Shown in pieces: positions 41,424 through 50,705 of a stretch of 64,000 nucleotides of DNA. Under the pieces are notes generated by a model. The model did no database searches, had not been told where the DNA came from, and saw nothing but the letters and a program-made list of their open reading frames with translations. Source of the stretch: Winslowiella toletana (GTDB taxonomy: Bacteria > Pseudomonadota > Gammaproteobacteria > Enterobacterales > Enterobacteriaceae). The DNA lies in assembly GCF_032164335.1 (NCBI RefSeq), contig NZ_CP134152.1, positions 3,162,001-3,226,000 of the forward strand. Reading direction: 5' to 3'. The position numbers and the translations under genes were made by a program. Each line of letters starts with the position of its first letter. Position 1 is the first letter of the stretch.

Positions 41424-43394
41424 TCAGAACGAATAGTCCATCGCCAGGAAGTAACGGCGGCCATCTTCGTTGTAACTGTAATCATCGCGATTCAGATCTT
41501 TATCGGTCAGGTTTAATACCCCCGCCCGCAATTTCACTGCTTTCGTCGCCTGCCAGGATGCACCGGTATTCCACAGCACATAACCACCCGGCGTCGCGTC
41601 ATCATTGTTCAGCGTGCGACGCTCACCTGAATAGTTAGCCTGCAAATAGAATGACCAGTCCTGTAGCGGTGCCCAATCCAGCGTGCCGTTGGCGGTGTGC
41701 AGTGGCATCTCTTTCAACGGTTTATTACCGCCATTACTTAAATCGCGCCCGTCGGAATAGGTATAATTCAACGTCAGCTTCCACTGGTCGTCAAACGGCA
41801 CCTTCAACTCAGTCTCAATGCCGTTAATCCGCGCTTTATTGACATTGTAATAACGGAACACCGGTTTCCCGTCTTTTTCACCGACATAGTTGGCATAGCT
41901 TTTCGCCAGATCGCGATCGGCAGTACGCGCAATATTAATCATATCGTCGACGTTATTCTGGAAAGCGGTGATGCTGCCGGTAATGCCATCCAGCCAGCCT
42001 TCATCACCGGCATAGTAGAGGCCCAGTTCGAAACTTTCGCTGGTTTCCGGCTTCAGATCCGGGCTACCGACAATCGAACAGCCACCGCGACAGGAGTTGG
42101 TCTGCCAGTCCGGGCTAAGCTGTAATAAAGACGGTGCTTTAAACGCGTTTGCCCAGCCGCCTTTCACCGTAACGGTATCGGTGGCGTTGTAGACCAGATA
42201 GACGCGCGGGCTCCAGTGATCGCCATAAGTTTCATGATCGTCCATGCGCACGCCAGCGGTCATCGCCAGCGAATCCAGCATCCGCCATTCATCTTCAACG
42301 AACAGCGCGTACTGGCTGGCTGAAACTTTGCTGCTGGATCCGCCGGTCAGATTAACCGGATCGCTGAGCTTATCGTGACGCCACTCACCGCCAAAGGTGA
42401 CTAACTGATTGATATCGCCCAGCGGCAGAATCAGCTTGCCATCCAGCGAGTTATTTTGTGAGGTGATTTTGCTGGTGGTGAAGTTATCGACTTTGTCACC
42501 GTAAAAACGCAGTTCGGTATTACCGAAATCCCAGCGGCCATTATGATCAATCGAGTAGTTCTGGCGCTCAAGGCGGTTTTTATCCAGCGAATCTGAATTA
42601 CGGTCCTGACGGTTAAAACCGTAGCCGAAATTCATATCCTGATTGTCAGTCGGCGTCAGGGCAAATTCTACACTGCCGTTGCGCAGGGTGTTGCCTTCGA
42701 TACGCGGCGATAAACCGCTGCTGGCGCTGTCAGAGGGCTGCTGTTTATCTTTCTCACGCTTGCCGCCGCCGCCAAATACTTTGACGCCGAGCAGGTCGTC
42801 AACCAGTGGGCCGGTGGCAAAGAAGTTGCCGTTATAGCTGTCGCCACGGTCGCGATTCTCCTGCACAGTGGTGTCTGCACTTAGCGTGCCGTGCCAGGCC
42901 TTTCCCACTTTGCGGGTGATAATATTGACCACGCCACCCAGCGCATCGGAGCCATATAACGATGACATCGGCCCACGTACCACTTCGATGCGCTCGATGG
43001 CGTCGGCCGGAATCCAGTTAAGATCAAAATCGTTGTGGCGGAATACTGCATTACGCGAGTTAACGCGCTTGCCATCAATCAGAATCAGCGTATAGCTGCT
43101 GTCGAGGCCGCGCAGGCTAATCCCCTTACGATTATCACCTTCGTTGGTCAGCTGAACGCCCGGCACTTCACGCAGCACATCACGTAAATTCTGTACCGGC
43201 TTACGTTTGATATCTTCGGCAGTAATCACGCTGATACTGGCAGGCGCATCTTTCAGATTCACTTCAGTGGCAGAGGCGGTCACCACCATGGTTTCTTCAG
43301 ACTGTTTTTCAATTTCGTCAGCAAGGATTGGAAAACTTAAGGTGAGAGCAGACGCGCAGAGGCCCCCACGAACCACTGGATTTAAACGGAACAT
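41424..43394 (-). CDS. cirA: CirA, TonB-dependent catecholate siderophore receptor
   Basis: Outer-membrane beta-barrel receptor for catecholate siderophore degradation products such as dihydroxybenzoylserine, and for colicin I in E. coli. It has 656 residues from the start at 43394 (E. coli 663). A signal peptide covers about 1-25. The TonB box is in ETMVVTAS near 34. The plug domain runs to about 160 ([56 protein letters not shown]). The barrel ends in a C-terminal aromatic (AMDYSF). It follows a minus-strand iron ABC pair with 186 bases between. No convincing Fur box is seen directly upstream. Confidence 0.96.
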   Translation of the reverse strand: MFRLNPVVRGGLCASALTLSFPILADEIEKQSEETMVVTASATEVNLKDAPASISVITAEDIKRKPVQNLRDVLREVPGVQLTNEGDNRKGISLRGLDSSYTLILIDGKRVNSRNAVFRHNDFDLNWIPADAIERIEVVRGPMSSLYGSDALGGVVNIITRKVGKAWHGTLSADTTVQENRDRGDSYNGNFFATGPLVDDLLGVKVFGGGGKREKDKQQPSDSASSGLSPRIEGNTLRNGSVEFALTPTDNQDMNFGYGFNRQDRNSDSLDKNRLERQNYSIDHNGRWDFGNTELRFYGDKVDNFTTSKITSQNNSLDGKLILPLGDINQLVTFGGEWRHDKLSDPVNLTGGSSSKVSASQYALFVEDEWRMLDSLAMTAGVRMDDHETYGDHWSPRVYLVYNATDTVTVKGGWANAFKAPSLLQLSPDWQTNSCRGGCSIVGSPDLKPETSESFELGLYYAGDEGWLDGITGSITAFQNNVDDMINIARTADRDLAKSYANYVGEKDGKPVFRYYNVNKARINGIETELKVPFDDQWKLTLNYTYSDGRDLSNGGNKPLKEMPLHTANGTLDWAPLQDWSFYLQANYSGERRTLNNDDATPGGYVLWNTGASWQATKAVKLRAGVLNLTDKDLNRDDYSYNEDGRRYFLAMDYSF

Positions 43395-43580
43395 ACTTCT
43401 CTCCATGAGATATAAAATATAAATAAAAAATTGTCAGCGCGACTAAGGCAGCTGGTTGCTCACAATAAAAATGCGAATAAATTTTCGCTTAATTCTCCGG
43501 TTATATTCCGGAATAGGTTTTTTAATAGCGGGAGACGTTAAATGCCTCCCTGATAATACCAGACTTGTTACGTTGCGTTG

Positions 43581-44372
43581 TTACAGTGCGGGTTCCGGTT
43601 CTGCTACCAGCCCGTCAATCAGTACCTGCGGCGTGCCCTGCGAGCAGCGTTCAATCCGCCCTTTTACCCCGTAGACGCGCGCCAGACTTTCCGGTGTGAT
43701 CACCTCTGCTGGCTGGCCATCGGCAATTAACTCACCATTCTGCAACATTAATACATGCTCGCCATGACGCAGCGCGATATTAATATCGTGCACGACTACC
43801 ACGGTGACAATATTTCGTTTTTGCGTTTCACGCCGCACTAAATCCATTACGTGGAACTGATAATTTAAATCCAGTGCGCTGAGCGGCTCATCCAGTAATA
43901 ACAGTTCCGGTCGACGAATCAGCGATTGCGCTAATCCCACCAGCTGTTTCTGACCGCCGGAAAGCTGATCGAGATAACTTAATGCCAGATGCGCAATACC
44001 CAGTTGTTCCAGCAGAGACATCACTTCGTTTTCACTGGTGGCGGTACTGCGGCCACCGGACGCACGCTGCGCAACAATAATTGACTCCAGAACGTGCAGA
44101 TGCACCCCGGCGGGCAATGACTGCGGCAGATAGACCACTTTTTCCGCGCGCCGCGCAAACGGCTGTGCCATCAGCTCTTCGCCATTCAGCCACAGCTCAC
44201 CTTTGGCGCGGTTCAGCCCGGCCAGAGAGCGCAGCAGCGTCGACTTACCGCAGCCGTTAGGCCCCAGCAATACGGTGATTTTGCCACGTGGCAGCAATGG
44301 CACACTCAGGTTTTCAATCACCGGGCGTTTCGGATAACCGGTACTGAATCCGCGAATTGATAATCCCTGCAT
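43581..44372 (-). CDS. Iron-siderophore ABC transporter ATP-binding protein
   Basis: ATPase of the FepC/FecE/FhuC family, 263 residues. Walker A GPNGCGKST lies near 37-45, signature LSGGQKQLVGLAQSL near 138, and Walker B LLLLDEPLSALDLNY near 160, with a switch His in VVVVHDINIALRHG. Its start overlaps the permease stop by one base, so they are coupled. The C-terminal extension of about 40 residues after the core is longer than in the minimal domain. The substrate is inferred from the Fur box and adjacent cirA. Confidence 0.92.
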   Translation of the reverse strand: MQGLSIRGFSTGYPKRPVIENLSVPLLPRGKITVLLGPNGCGKSTLLRSLAGLNRAKGELWLNGEELMAQPFARRAEKVVYLPQSLPAGVHLHVLESIIVAQRASGGRSTATSENEVMSLLEQLGIAHLALSYLDQLSGGQKQLVGLAQSLIRRPELLLLDEPLSALDLNYQFHVMDLVRRETQKRNIVTVVVVHDINIALRHGEHVLMLQNGELIADGQPAEVITPESLARVYGVKGRIERCSQGTPQVLIDGLVAEPEPAL

Positions 44373-45454
44373 CAGACATTCCCCCGATGACGCAAAATAA
44401 TACTCAGGAAGAACGGCACGCCCACCAGCGAGGTGACGATGCCGACCGGGATAATGACGCCAGGAATCAGATTTTTTGACGCCACGGAAGCCATCGACAG
44501 CACCAGCGCACCGGTCAGCGCACTGGCCGGTAAATAGAAGCGATGATCTTCACCAAAAATCATCCGCGCAATATGCGGAGCCACCAGGCCAATAAAACCA
44601 ATCGGCCCGACAAAGGCCACCGCCAGTGCCGAAAGAATGCTGATGCGCAGCAGCGTACCGAGGCGCAAGCGGCGCACGTCGATACCAAAACTAACCGCGC
44701 GATCTTCGCCAAGGCGCAGCGCAGTCAGCTTCCACGAACTGAGCATCGAAAACGGCACCAGAATCAGAAATGCCAGCGTCAGCACGCCAAGTTTTTCCCA
44801 CGATGCGCGCGCCAGGCTGCCCATGGTCCAGAACACCAGCCCCTGTAAGGTATCTTCACTGGCGATAAACTGCATCATCGACACCAGCGCATTGAAGGTA
44901 AACACCAACGCGATACCAAACAGCACTACGCCCGAGGTGGCAACCCGCGTCCAGCGCGTGACGCCATCCAGCATCAGAGCGGCAAACAGTGCAAACACAA
45001 AGGCGTTGGCAGAAATAAACCATTGAGCGGGGATACCCGGAATACCGATTCCCAGCACAATCGCCAGCGCGGCACCAAATGCCGCCGCTGAAGAAACACC
45101 GAGCGTGAACGGACTGGCCAGCGGGTTATTCAGGATAGTCTGCATTTCTGCACCGGCCAGGCCGAGCGCCATACCCACCACCACCGCCATCAGGGCGTAA
45201 GGCAGACGGATATCCCAGACGATAACCCGGGTACCGGCATCTACCGTTTCAGGGCTGATCAACGCGTGCCACAGGGTTTCCAGCGATAAGCCGGAGGGGC
45301 CAAGAGTAAAATCCAGCACCAGTGAGGCAAGGATCGCCAGCAGCAATACGCCCATAATCATCAGGCGGTGGCGCAGCAATTGTTGATAGCGTCCCATTAC
45401 GCTTTGAACGGGATTTTTCTTTGCGTACTGAATGGGCTCGTGGGTGACACTCAT
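44372..45454 (-). CDS. Iron-siderophore ABC transporter permease (FecCD family)
   Basis: Membrane subunit of an iron-chelate importer of the BtuC/FecCD family, 360 residues with about ten hydrophobic helices. Family signatures are VWDIRLPYALMAVVVGMALG near 80-100, NNPLASPFTLGVSSAAAFGA near 108-128, and the coupling region GPIGFIGLVAPHIARMIFGEDHR near 290-310. It is a single permease, so it would act as a homodimer. It is first of two genes behind a Fur box. No substrate-binding-protein gene accompanies it in this window. Confidence 0.93.
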   Translation of the reverse strand: MSVTHEPIQYAKKNPVQSVMGRYQQLLRHRLMIMGVLLLAILASLVLDFTLGPSGLSLETLWHALISPETVDAGTRVIVWDIRLPYALMAVVVGMALGLAGAEMQTILNNPLASPFTLGVSSAAAFGAALAIVLGIGIPGIPAQWFISANAFVFALFAALMLDGVTRWTRVATSGVVLFGIALVFTFNALVSMMQFIASEDTLQGLVFWTMGSLARASWEKLGVLTLAFLILVPFSMLSSWKLTALRLGEDRAVSFGIDVRRLRLGTLLRISILSALAVAFVGPIGFIGLVAPHIARMIFGEDHRFYLPASALTGALVLSMASVASKNLIPGVIIPVGIVTSLVGVPFFLSIILRHRGNV

Positions 45455-45639
45455 TTTTCTCTACCTGCTATTTCTGCATTTTAATTCTGTGATAAAGCAA
45501 ACTGCCCGGCATGGTATGCGGAGAATTGTAAAACTTATACCCCGCTGCGTAACCGCATCCTTCTCTGGCTCTGTTCCCTGAATGACGGCCAGAATTCTGC
45601 TGTTCGATGCAGAAAATGTAACGGCTGTAACAATAAAGC

Positions 45640-45662
45640 AAATGATAATAGTTATCAATGCA
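45640..45662 (-). promoter_or_regulatory. Fur box upstream of the iron ABC pair
   Basis: AAATGATAATAGTTATCAAT at 45640-45659 matches the Fur consensus (GATAATGATAATCATTATC) with strong inverted symmetry. It lies about 185 bases upstream of the permease start, between it and the lysP terminator. Iron repression of the ABC pair, and possibly read-through into cirA, is inferred. Confidence 0.85.
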
Positions 45663-45683
45663 ATTTGTAACTGCGCGTGACGG

Positions 45684-45713
45684 ATAAAAAAAAGGCGCGG
45701 AAACCGCGCCTTT
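45684..45713 (-). terminator. Terminator after lysP
   Basis: GGCGCGG-AAA-CCGCGCC stem at 45694-45710; on the minus strand it is followed by eight T residues. It begins about 20 bases beyond the lysP stop. Confidence 0.92.
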
Positions 45714-45733
45714 CATTGATTAATTCGTCAGGA

Positions 45734-47200
45734 TTAACCGTTAAATTTAGGAAACTCCATCTCGCTGTACTTCACGAAGCGGCTGCCGCGTGACAGCTTG
45801 TAACCCATCCAAATCAGCAGGAATAACGGGATGCCAATGTAAGTCGCGGTTACGCCATACCAGTCAATACGGTCTTCAAGGAACGCCTGATAGTTTTGGC
45901 CCAGCGTAATAATCAGACAGAGCACAAAGGCAAAGATCGGCCCCAGCGGGAAGAAACCAGAACGATACGGCAGATCGGCAATATCCAGCCCCTGTGCCAC
46001 ATAGCCGCGACGGAAACGGTAGTGACTGATGGCAATACCCAGCCAGGCGATAAAGCCGGTCATTCCCGAGGTATTCAGCAGCCAGAGATAAACTTCCTGA
46101 TTACCAAACATTGAGGTAAAGAAGCACAGCATCGCCACCACTGTAGTGGCATACAGCGCATTACGCGGCACACCGCCTTTCGACAGCCGGGCGAAAATAC
46201 GCGGCGCTTTACCTTCGCTGGCGAGGGTGTACAGCATGCGCGTGGAAGCATACATTCCTGAGTTACCGGCAGAAAGTACCGCCGTGAGGATGACAGCATT
46301 CATCACCGCCGCCGCCGACAGCAGACCCGCATGCTGGAATACCAGAGTAAACGGACTGACGGTGATATCCTTCACGTCATTGCGCAACAGGCTGGGATCG
46401 GTATAGGGAATAATCAGGCTGATAATCAGAATGGCAAACACGTAGAACAACAGAATACGCCAGAATACCTGACGCACCGCGCGTGGGATGTTTTTCGCCG
46501 GATCTTCTGATTCCCCTGCGGCAACACCAATCAGCTCGGTGCCCTGGAAAGAGAAACCAACAATCATTGCCACGCCGATCATGGCGGCAAATCCGCCGGC
46601 GAATGGCGCATCGCCTACCTGCCAGTTATGCCAGCCAGCCGTCTCACCACCGCGCATAATACCGGTGATCATCAGTACGCCGACGGCGATAAAGATAATG
46701 ACCGTCACCACTTTGATCAGTGAGAACCAGTACTCCGCTTCACCAAAACCTTTGACCGAAATGTAGTTCAGCAGGAACATCAGCGACAGGAATAATGCAC
46801 TCCAGATCCAGCCGGGGGTATCCGGGAACCAGTAGCTCATCACCAGCTGCGAGGCGACCAAATCGACCGCGATGGTTACTGCCCAGTTGTACCAGTAGTT
46901 CCAGCCCAACGCGAAGCCGAAGCCTTCTTCAACATATTTAGAGCCGTAAGTAGAGAACGAGCCGGATACCGGCATAAATGCCGCCAGCTCGCCAAGGCTG
47001 GTCATCAGGAAATAAACCATCAGGCCAATCAGCATATAAGACAGTAGCGCGCCGCCCGGGCCCGCCTGAGAAATGGTTGCCCCTGAGGCAACAAAAAGGC
47101 CGGTACCGATCGATCCGCCAATGGCGATCATCGTCAGGTGACGGGCCTTCAGTTCGCGTCTTAACGCAGGTGGTTGTGTTGTTTTTTTGTCCTGAACCAT
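45734..47200 (-). CDS. lysP: LysP, lysine-specific permease
   Basis: Proton-coupled L-lysine importer of the APC superfamily; in E. coli it also inhibits the acid-stress activator CadC when lysine is scarce. It has 488 residues (E. coli 489) with 12 hydrophobic helices. TM1 carries IAIGGSIGTGLFVASGATI near 27-45, and the amino-acid permease signature lies near GFSFQGTELIGVAAGESEDP (about 215-235). It adjoins yeiE in the same direction, as in E. coli. Confidence 0.97.
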   Translation of the reverse strand: MVQDKKTTQPPALRRELKARHLTMIAIGGSIGTGLFVASGATISQAGPGGALLSYMLIGLMVYFLMTSLGELAAFMPVSGSFSTYGSKYVEEGFGFALGWNYWYNWAVTIAVDLVASQLVMSYWFPDTPGWIWSALFLSLMFLLNYISVKGFGEAEYWFSLIKVVTVIIFIAVGVLMITGIMRGGETAGWHNWQVGDAPFAGGFAAMIGVAMIVGFSFQGTELIGVAAGESEDPAKNIPRAVRQVFWRILLFYVFAILIISLIIPYTDPSLLRNDVKDITVSPFTLVFQHAGLLSAAAVMNAVILTAVLSAGNSGMYASTRMLYTLASEGKAPRIFARLSKGGVPRNALYATTVVAMLCFFTSMFGNQEVYLWLLNTSGMTGFIAWLGIAISHYRFRRGYVAQGLDIADLPYRSGFFPLGPIFAFVLCLIITLGQNYQAFLEDRIDWYGVTATYIGIPLFLLIWMGYKLSRGSRFVKYSEMEFPKFNG

Positions 47201-47346
47201 GAATTAACGCTATCCTGAGTTAAAATGAGGCGCGATTGTAGCAAATCTCCCCCGCAGGTATAGCGATACCGCGAGGTTATAAGTTAGCTTCATAATCGGC
47301 CGAAGATCATTAGTAATAGCAGGGTAAGCCTTAATAAGATGCGGCT

Positions 47347-48213
47347 TTATTCCACGCAATAGCTCAGAAATCGCGACAGCGCCTTGGAGACATGTTTCTG
47401 TCGGTGACGGATGCGATATAAGGTACGCGACAATTTTGGCAGCGGAATCTTCACCTCTACCAGCGATCCCACCTCCAGCTGGTCGGCAATCACCCGGCGC
47501 GATAAACAGCTGATCCCCATGCCGTGGCGCACCGCATGTTTTATCGCCTCCGAGTTACCCAGTTCCATTGCCAGCTCAAACTGCGGCAAATGCGATAACA
47601 GCAGATAATCGACGATTTCACGGGTGCCGGAACCACGCTCACGCAGGATCCACTGCATTTTTGCCAGGCTTTCCAGCGTCACCGGCTGATGCAGTAGAGC
47701 TGTATCCGGCGCGGCAAACACCACCAGCTCATCCTCCAGCCACGGCTCACTGATCAGTTCGCTCATATGGCACGGCCCTTCAATCAGGCCGACATCAACG
47801 CGAAAATCAGCCACCGCATTAATCACGTCCTGACTGTTACCCACGCTCAGCTCCAGCGGTAAATGGGGAAAGTCGCGGCGATAACCCGCAATCATGCCCG
47901 GCAGCAGATAATTGCCGATGGTACTGCTGGCATAAATGCGGATGGCACCATTATCTTCACGGAACAGCTGCTCTATTTCGCCCGCCTGCTCCAGTAGCCC
48001 AACGGCTCGCGGATAAAGCAGACGCCCATGTTCGTTTACCACCAGTCGTTTGCCGACGCGGTCAAACAATTGCACCCCCAGCTGCCCTTCCAGGTCGGCC
48101 AGCGCGGCGCTGACCGCCGATTGCGACAGCGCCAGCACCTGAGAAGCCTGCGTGGTTGAGCCACTCTTCAGCACTTCGGTAAACACTTCTACCTGACGCA
48201 ATGTGATATGCAT
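47347..48213 (-). CDS. yeiE: YeiE, LysR-family regulator
   Basis: LysR-type transcription factor of 288 residues (E. coli 293). The winged helix-turn-helix covers about 1-60 ([20 protein letters not shown], then [17 protein letters not shown]). The effector domain covers about 88-285. Homologues have been tied to sulfite tolerance and iron or lysine-related control; the target here is not proven. It lies next to divergent yeiH, a putative sulfate/sulfite-type exporter, with only a small DUF1232 gene between. Confidence 0.92.
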   Translation of the reverse strand: MHITLRQVEVFTEVLKSGSTTQASQVLALSQSAVSAALADLEGQLGVQLFDRVGKRLVVNEHGRLLYPRAVGLLEQAGEIEQLFREDNGAIRIYASSTIGNYLLPGMIAGYRRDFPHLPLELSVGNSQDVINAVADFRVDVGLIEGPCHMSELISEPWLEDELVVFAAPDTALLHQPVTLESLAKMQWILRERGSGTREIVDYLLLSHLPQFELAMELGNSEAIKHAVRHGMGISCLSRRVIADQLEVGSLVEVKIPLPKLSRTLYRIRHRQKHVSKALSRFLSYCVE

Positions 48214-48222
48214 CGTGATTCC

Positions 48223-48588
48223 TTACGACATCCAGTGAAAAATGGCATACGCCAGCAATATCAGCCAGAGCAGCACAATAATCAGCAGCGTGGTGCTCAG
48301 GCCCTTTCTTTTATTATCGTCCGGCGATCGCGCGAGGCGCATCGCGGCATCGGCTCTGACCTCATCCGGCAGTAGCTTTAACAGCAAACTGATGCCCAGC
48401 GGCACGACTATCGCATCATCCAGCCAGCCAATCACCGGTATCACATCGGGAATGATATCCAGCGGGCTAATCAGATACAGCGTAACCACGCCGAGCAATC
48501 CTTTGATATACAGCGGAGTATGCGGATTGCGGCAGGCGTACCACATCATGGTCAAATTGCTTTTGAATTTCACTATGCGTTTGAACAT
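48223..48588 (-). CDS. DUF1232 (YkvA-family) small membrane protein
   Basis: Small protein of 121 residues with a DUF1232 core. The family signature SPLDIIPDVIPVIGWLDDAIVVP lies near 45-67, and a C-terminal hydrophobic helix at about 97-118 suggests membrane attachment. Function unknown. The start at 48588 (MFKRIVKFKSNLT) follows GGAG; seven more residues are possible. It ends nine bases upstream of the yeiE start and is probably co-transcribed. It is an insertion relative to E. coli, where yeiE and yeiH are directly divergent. Confidence 0.8.
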   Translation of the reverse strand: MFKRIVKFKSNLTMMWYACRNPHTPLYIKGLLGVVTLYLISPLDIIPDVIPVIGWLDDAIVVPLGISLLLKLLPDEVRADAAMRLARSPDDNKRKGLSTTLLIIVLLWLILLAYAIFHWMS

Positions 48589-48696
48589 TCTGCGCTCCAC
48601 TCTTAACACTTATTCCGGTTAATAATAAATATATAATCAATTTCTCTTTTAAGCCAGTCAGCCCCACACTATCAGCATTGAAACAGGAGGTCTTCG

Positions 48697-49752
48697 ATGG
48701 CTGAACTTACACTCTTTAAACCTCAGTCTGGCCCTGCTCCGTTAGCGGCCGGGCTACTGTTATCGGCGGCAATCGCTGGCGCGGCTATCTGGTTGGGCAA
48801 CCAGCCGTCGGTTGCGTCGCTTGGCCTTGGCGCGCTGACGCTGGCGATTGTGGTGGGCATGCTGGTGGGTAACACCCTCTGGCCACGCCTGCAACGTGCC
48901 TGCGATCCCGGCGTGGTCATGGCTAAACAGCGTCTGTTAAGACTGGGTATCGTGCTGTATGGCTTTCGCCTGACTTTTCAGCAAATTGCTGATGTCGGGC
49001 TCAGCGGCATCGTGATTGATCTACTGACGCTGTGCTCCACTTTTGCCCTCGCCTGCTGGCTGGGACGCCGGGTGTTTGGTCTGGATCGCGAGACCCGCTG
49101 GTTAATTGGTGCAGGCAGCAGTATCTGCGGTGCCGCGGCGATTCTGGCGACCGAGCCGGTAATCAAAGCAGATTCGGCTAAAGTGGCGGTAGCGATTGCT
49201 ACCGTGGTGATTTTCGGCACGCTGGCTATCTTTATCTATCCACTGCTTTGGCCGCTGGTCAGCACGCTGCTGCCTGGCATAACCGCCACGCAGTACGGTA
49301 TTTTTACCGGTTCGACCATGCATGAAGTGGCACAGGTGGTGGCTGCCGGACATGCCATTGGTCCGGAAGCGGAAAACGCGGCGGTCATCGCCAAAATGCT
49401 GCGCGTCATGATGCTGGCACCGTTTCTGCTGTTCCTCACCCTGCTGATTCGGCGCGATGCTCCGGCCGGGATGGCTCAGGGCGGCATTCGTTTTCCGTGG
49501 TTTGCGCTGCTGTTTATTGTGGTGGCACTGTTTAACTCACTGCATTTATTACCGGTATCAATGGTGAGTACCATTAATCAACTGGATACCTTACTGCTGG
49601 CGATGGCCATGGCCGCTCTGGGCTTGACCACCCATCTCAGCGCGCTGAAACGTGCGGGCATACGGCCATTATTCATGGCGCTGCTGCTGTTTATCTGGCT
49701 GATGGTCGGCGGTGGAATGATCAATCTCGGGGTTCAGCATTTGATGGGCTAG
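48697..49752 (+). CDS. yeiH: YeiH, UPF0324-family membrane protein
   Basis: Polytopic inner-membrane protein of the PSE/UPF0324 (Conserved_hypothetical_698) family, 351 residues (E. coli 349) with about ten helices. Signatures include [17 protein letters not shown] near 80, [19 protein letters not shown] near 140-160 and [19 protein letters not shown] near 205-225. Related proteins are considered putative sulfate or sulfite exporters. ATG follows AGGAGG. Probably YeiE-controlled by analogy with its neighbour. Confidence 0.93.
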   Translation: MAELTLFKPQSGPAPLAAGLLLSAAIAGAAIWLGNQPSVASLGLGALTLAIVVGMLVGNTLWPRLQRACDPGVVMAKQRLLRLGIVLYGFRLTFQQIADVGLSGIVIDLLTLCSTFALACWLGRRVFGLDRETRWLIGAGSSICGAAAILATEPVIKADSAKVAVAIATVVIFGTLAIFIYPLLWPLVSTLLPGITATQYGIFTGSTMHEVAQVVAAGHAIGPEAENAAVIAKMLRVMMLAPFLLFLTLLIRRDAPAGMAQGGIRFPWFALLFIVVALFNSLHLLPVSMVSTINQLDTLLLAMAMAALGLTTHLSALKRAGIRPLFMALLLFIWLMVGGGMINLGVQHLMG

Positions 49753-49808
49753 TCGCTTCGGTTATCATAAGCCGTTGCAGTATTGCAGAACCTCAACAGG
49801 AGAACGGC

Positions 49809-50651
49809 ATGAAATATATTGGCGCCCACGTCAGTGCAGCAGGCGGCGTGGATCAGGCGGTCATTCGCGCACACGAACTGGAAGCCACAGCCTTTGCGCT
49901 GTTCACCAAAAACCAACGACAGTGGCGTGCCGCACCGCTGAGTGCTGAAGTGATTGCAGCGTTTCGCGCCGCGTGTGAAAAATACCACTACAGCTCAGCA
50001 CAGATCCTGCCGCATGACAGCTATCTGATTAACCTCGGTCATCCGGTTGAGGAAGCGCTGGAAAAATCCCGCGCAGCCTTTCTTGATGAGATGCAACGCT
50101 GTGAGCAACTGGGACTGTCATTACTGAATTTTCACCCTGGCAGCCACCTGCATCAGATCGATGAGCATGAGTGCCTGAAGCGTATTGCCGAGTCGATAAA
50201 CATCGTGCTCGATAAAACGGCAGGCGTGACCGCCGTGATTGAAAATACCGCCGGTCAGGGCAGCAACCTCGGTTTCCGTTTTGAACATCTGGCAGAAATT
50301 ATTGCCGGTGTGGAAGATAAATCGCGCGTCGGCGTCTGTATTGATACCTGTCACGCCTTTGCAGGTGGTTACGATCTGCGTACTGAAGCAGAGTGCGTCA
50401 AAACCTTTGCCGAGTTTGAACGCATAGTCGGCTTCCAGTATCTGCGCGGCATGCACCTGAATGATGCCAAAAGCGAATTTAACAGCCGTGTTGACCGCCA
50501 TCACAGCCTCGGCGAAGGCAATATCGGTAAAACGGTGTTTAGCTGGCTGATGAAAGACAGCCGCTTCGACGGTATTCCGATGATTCTCGAAACCGTCAAT
50601 CCGGATATCTGGAAGGATGAGATTGCCTGGCTAAAATCGGAGCAGAAATAG
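49809..50651 (+). CDS. nfo: Nfo, endonuclease IV
   Basis: Class II AP endonuclease that repairs abasic sites and oxidised 3' ends; SoxRS-induced in E. coli. It has 280 residues (E. coli 285). Three-zinc-site motifs are present: [12 protein letters not shown] at the start, NFHPGSH near 110, [11 protein letters not shown] near 145, [15 protein letters not shown] near 177 and [22 protein letters not shown] near 215. A ribosome site CAGGAG precedes the ATG. It is followed by the terminator shared with fruA. Confidence 0.97.
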   Translation: MKYIGAHVSAAGGVDQAVIRAHELEATAFALFTKNQRQWRAAPLSAEVIAAFRAACEKYHYSSAQILPHDSYLINLGHPVEEALEKSRAAFLDEMQRCEQLGLSLLNFHPGSHLHQIDEHECLKRIAESINIVLDKTAGVTAVIENTAGQGSNLGFRFEHLAEIIAGVEDKSRVGVCIDTCHAFAGGYDLRTEAECVKTFAEFERIVGFQYLRGMHLNDAKSEFNSRVDRHHSLGEGNIGKTVFSWLMKDSRFDGIPMILETVNPDIWKDEIAWLKSEQK

Positions 50652-50657
50652 CTCAAT

Positions 50658-50687
50658 AAAAAAGGCGCGGAAATCCGCGCCTTTTTG
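50658..50687. terminator. Bidirectional terminator between nfo and fruA
   Basis: GGCGCGG-AAAT-CCGCGCC stem at 50664-50681, flanked by A6 and T5 runs so a T tail exists on both strands. It lies between convergent stops, and differs by one base from the lysP terminator. Confidence 0.92.
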
Positions 50688-50705
50688 GGTTTATTCAGCA
50701 TCTCA

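Noticed and set aside
43395..43580. Possible Fur box directly upstream of cirA
   Set aside because: The only inverted repeat (GCGAA/TTCGC around AT-rich bases) matches the Fur consensus poorly. cirA may be read through from the ABC operon or use a divergent site.
45461..45658. 65-codon minus-strand frame between the Fur box and the permease gene
   Set aside because: It starts at TTG within the Fur box, has no ribosome site and shows no similarity to binding proteins; treated as leader.
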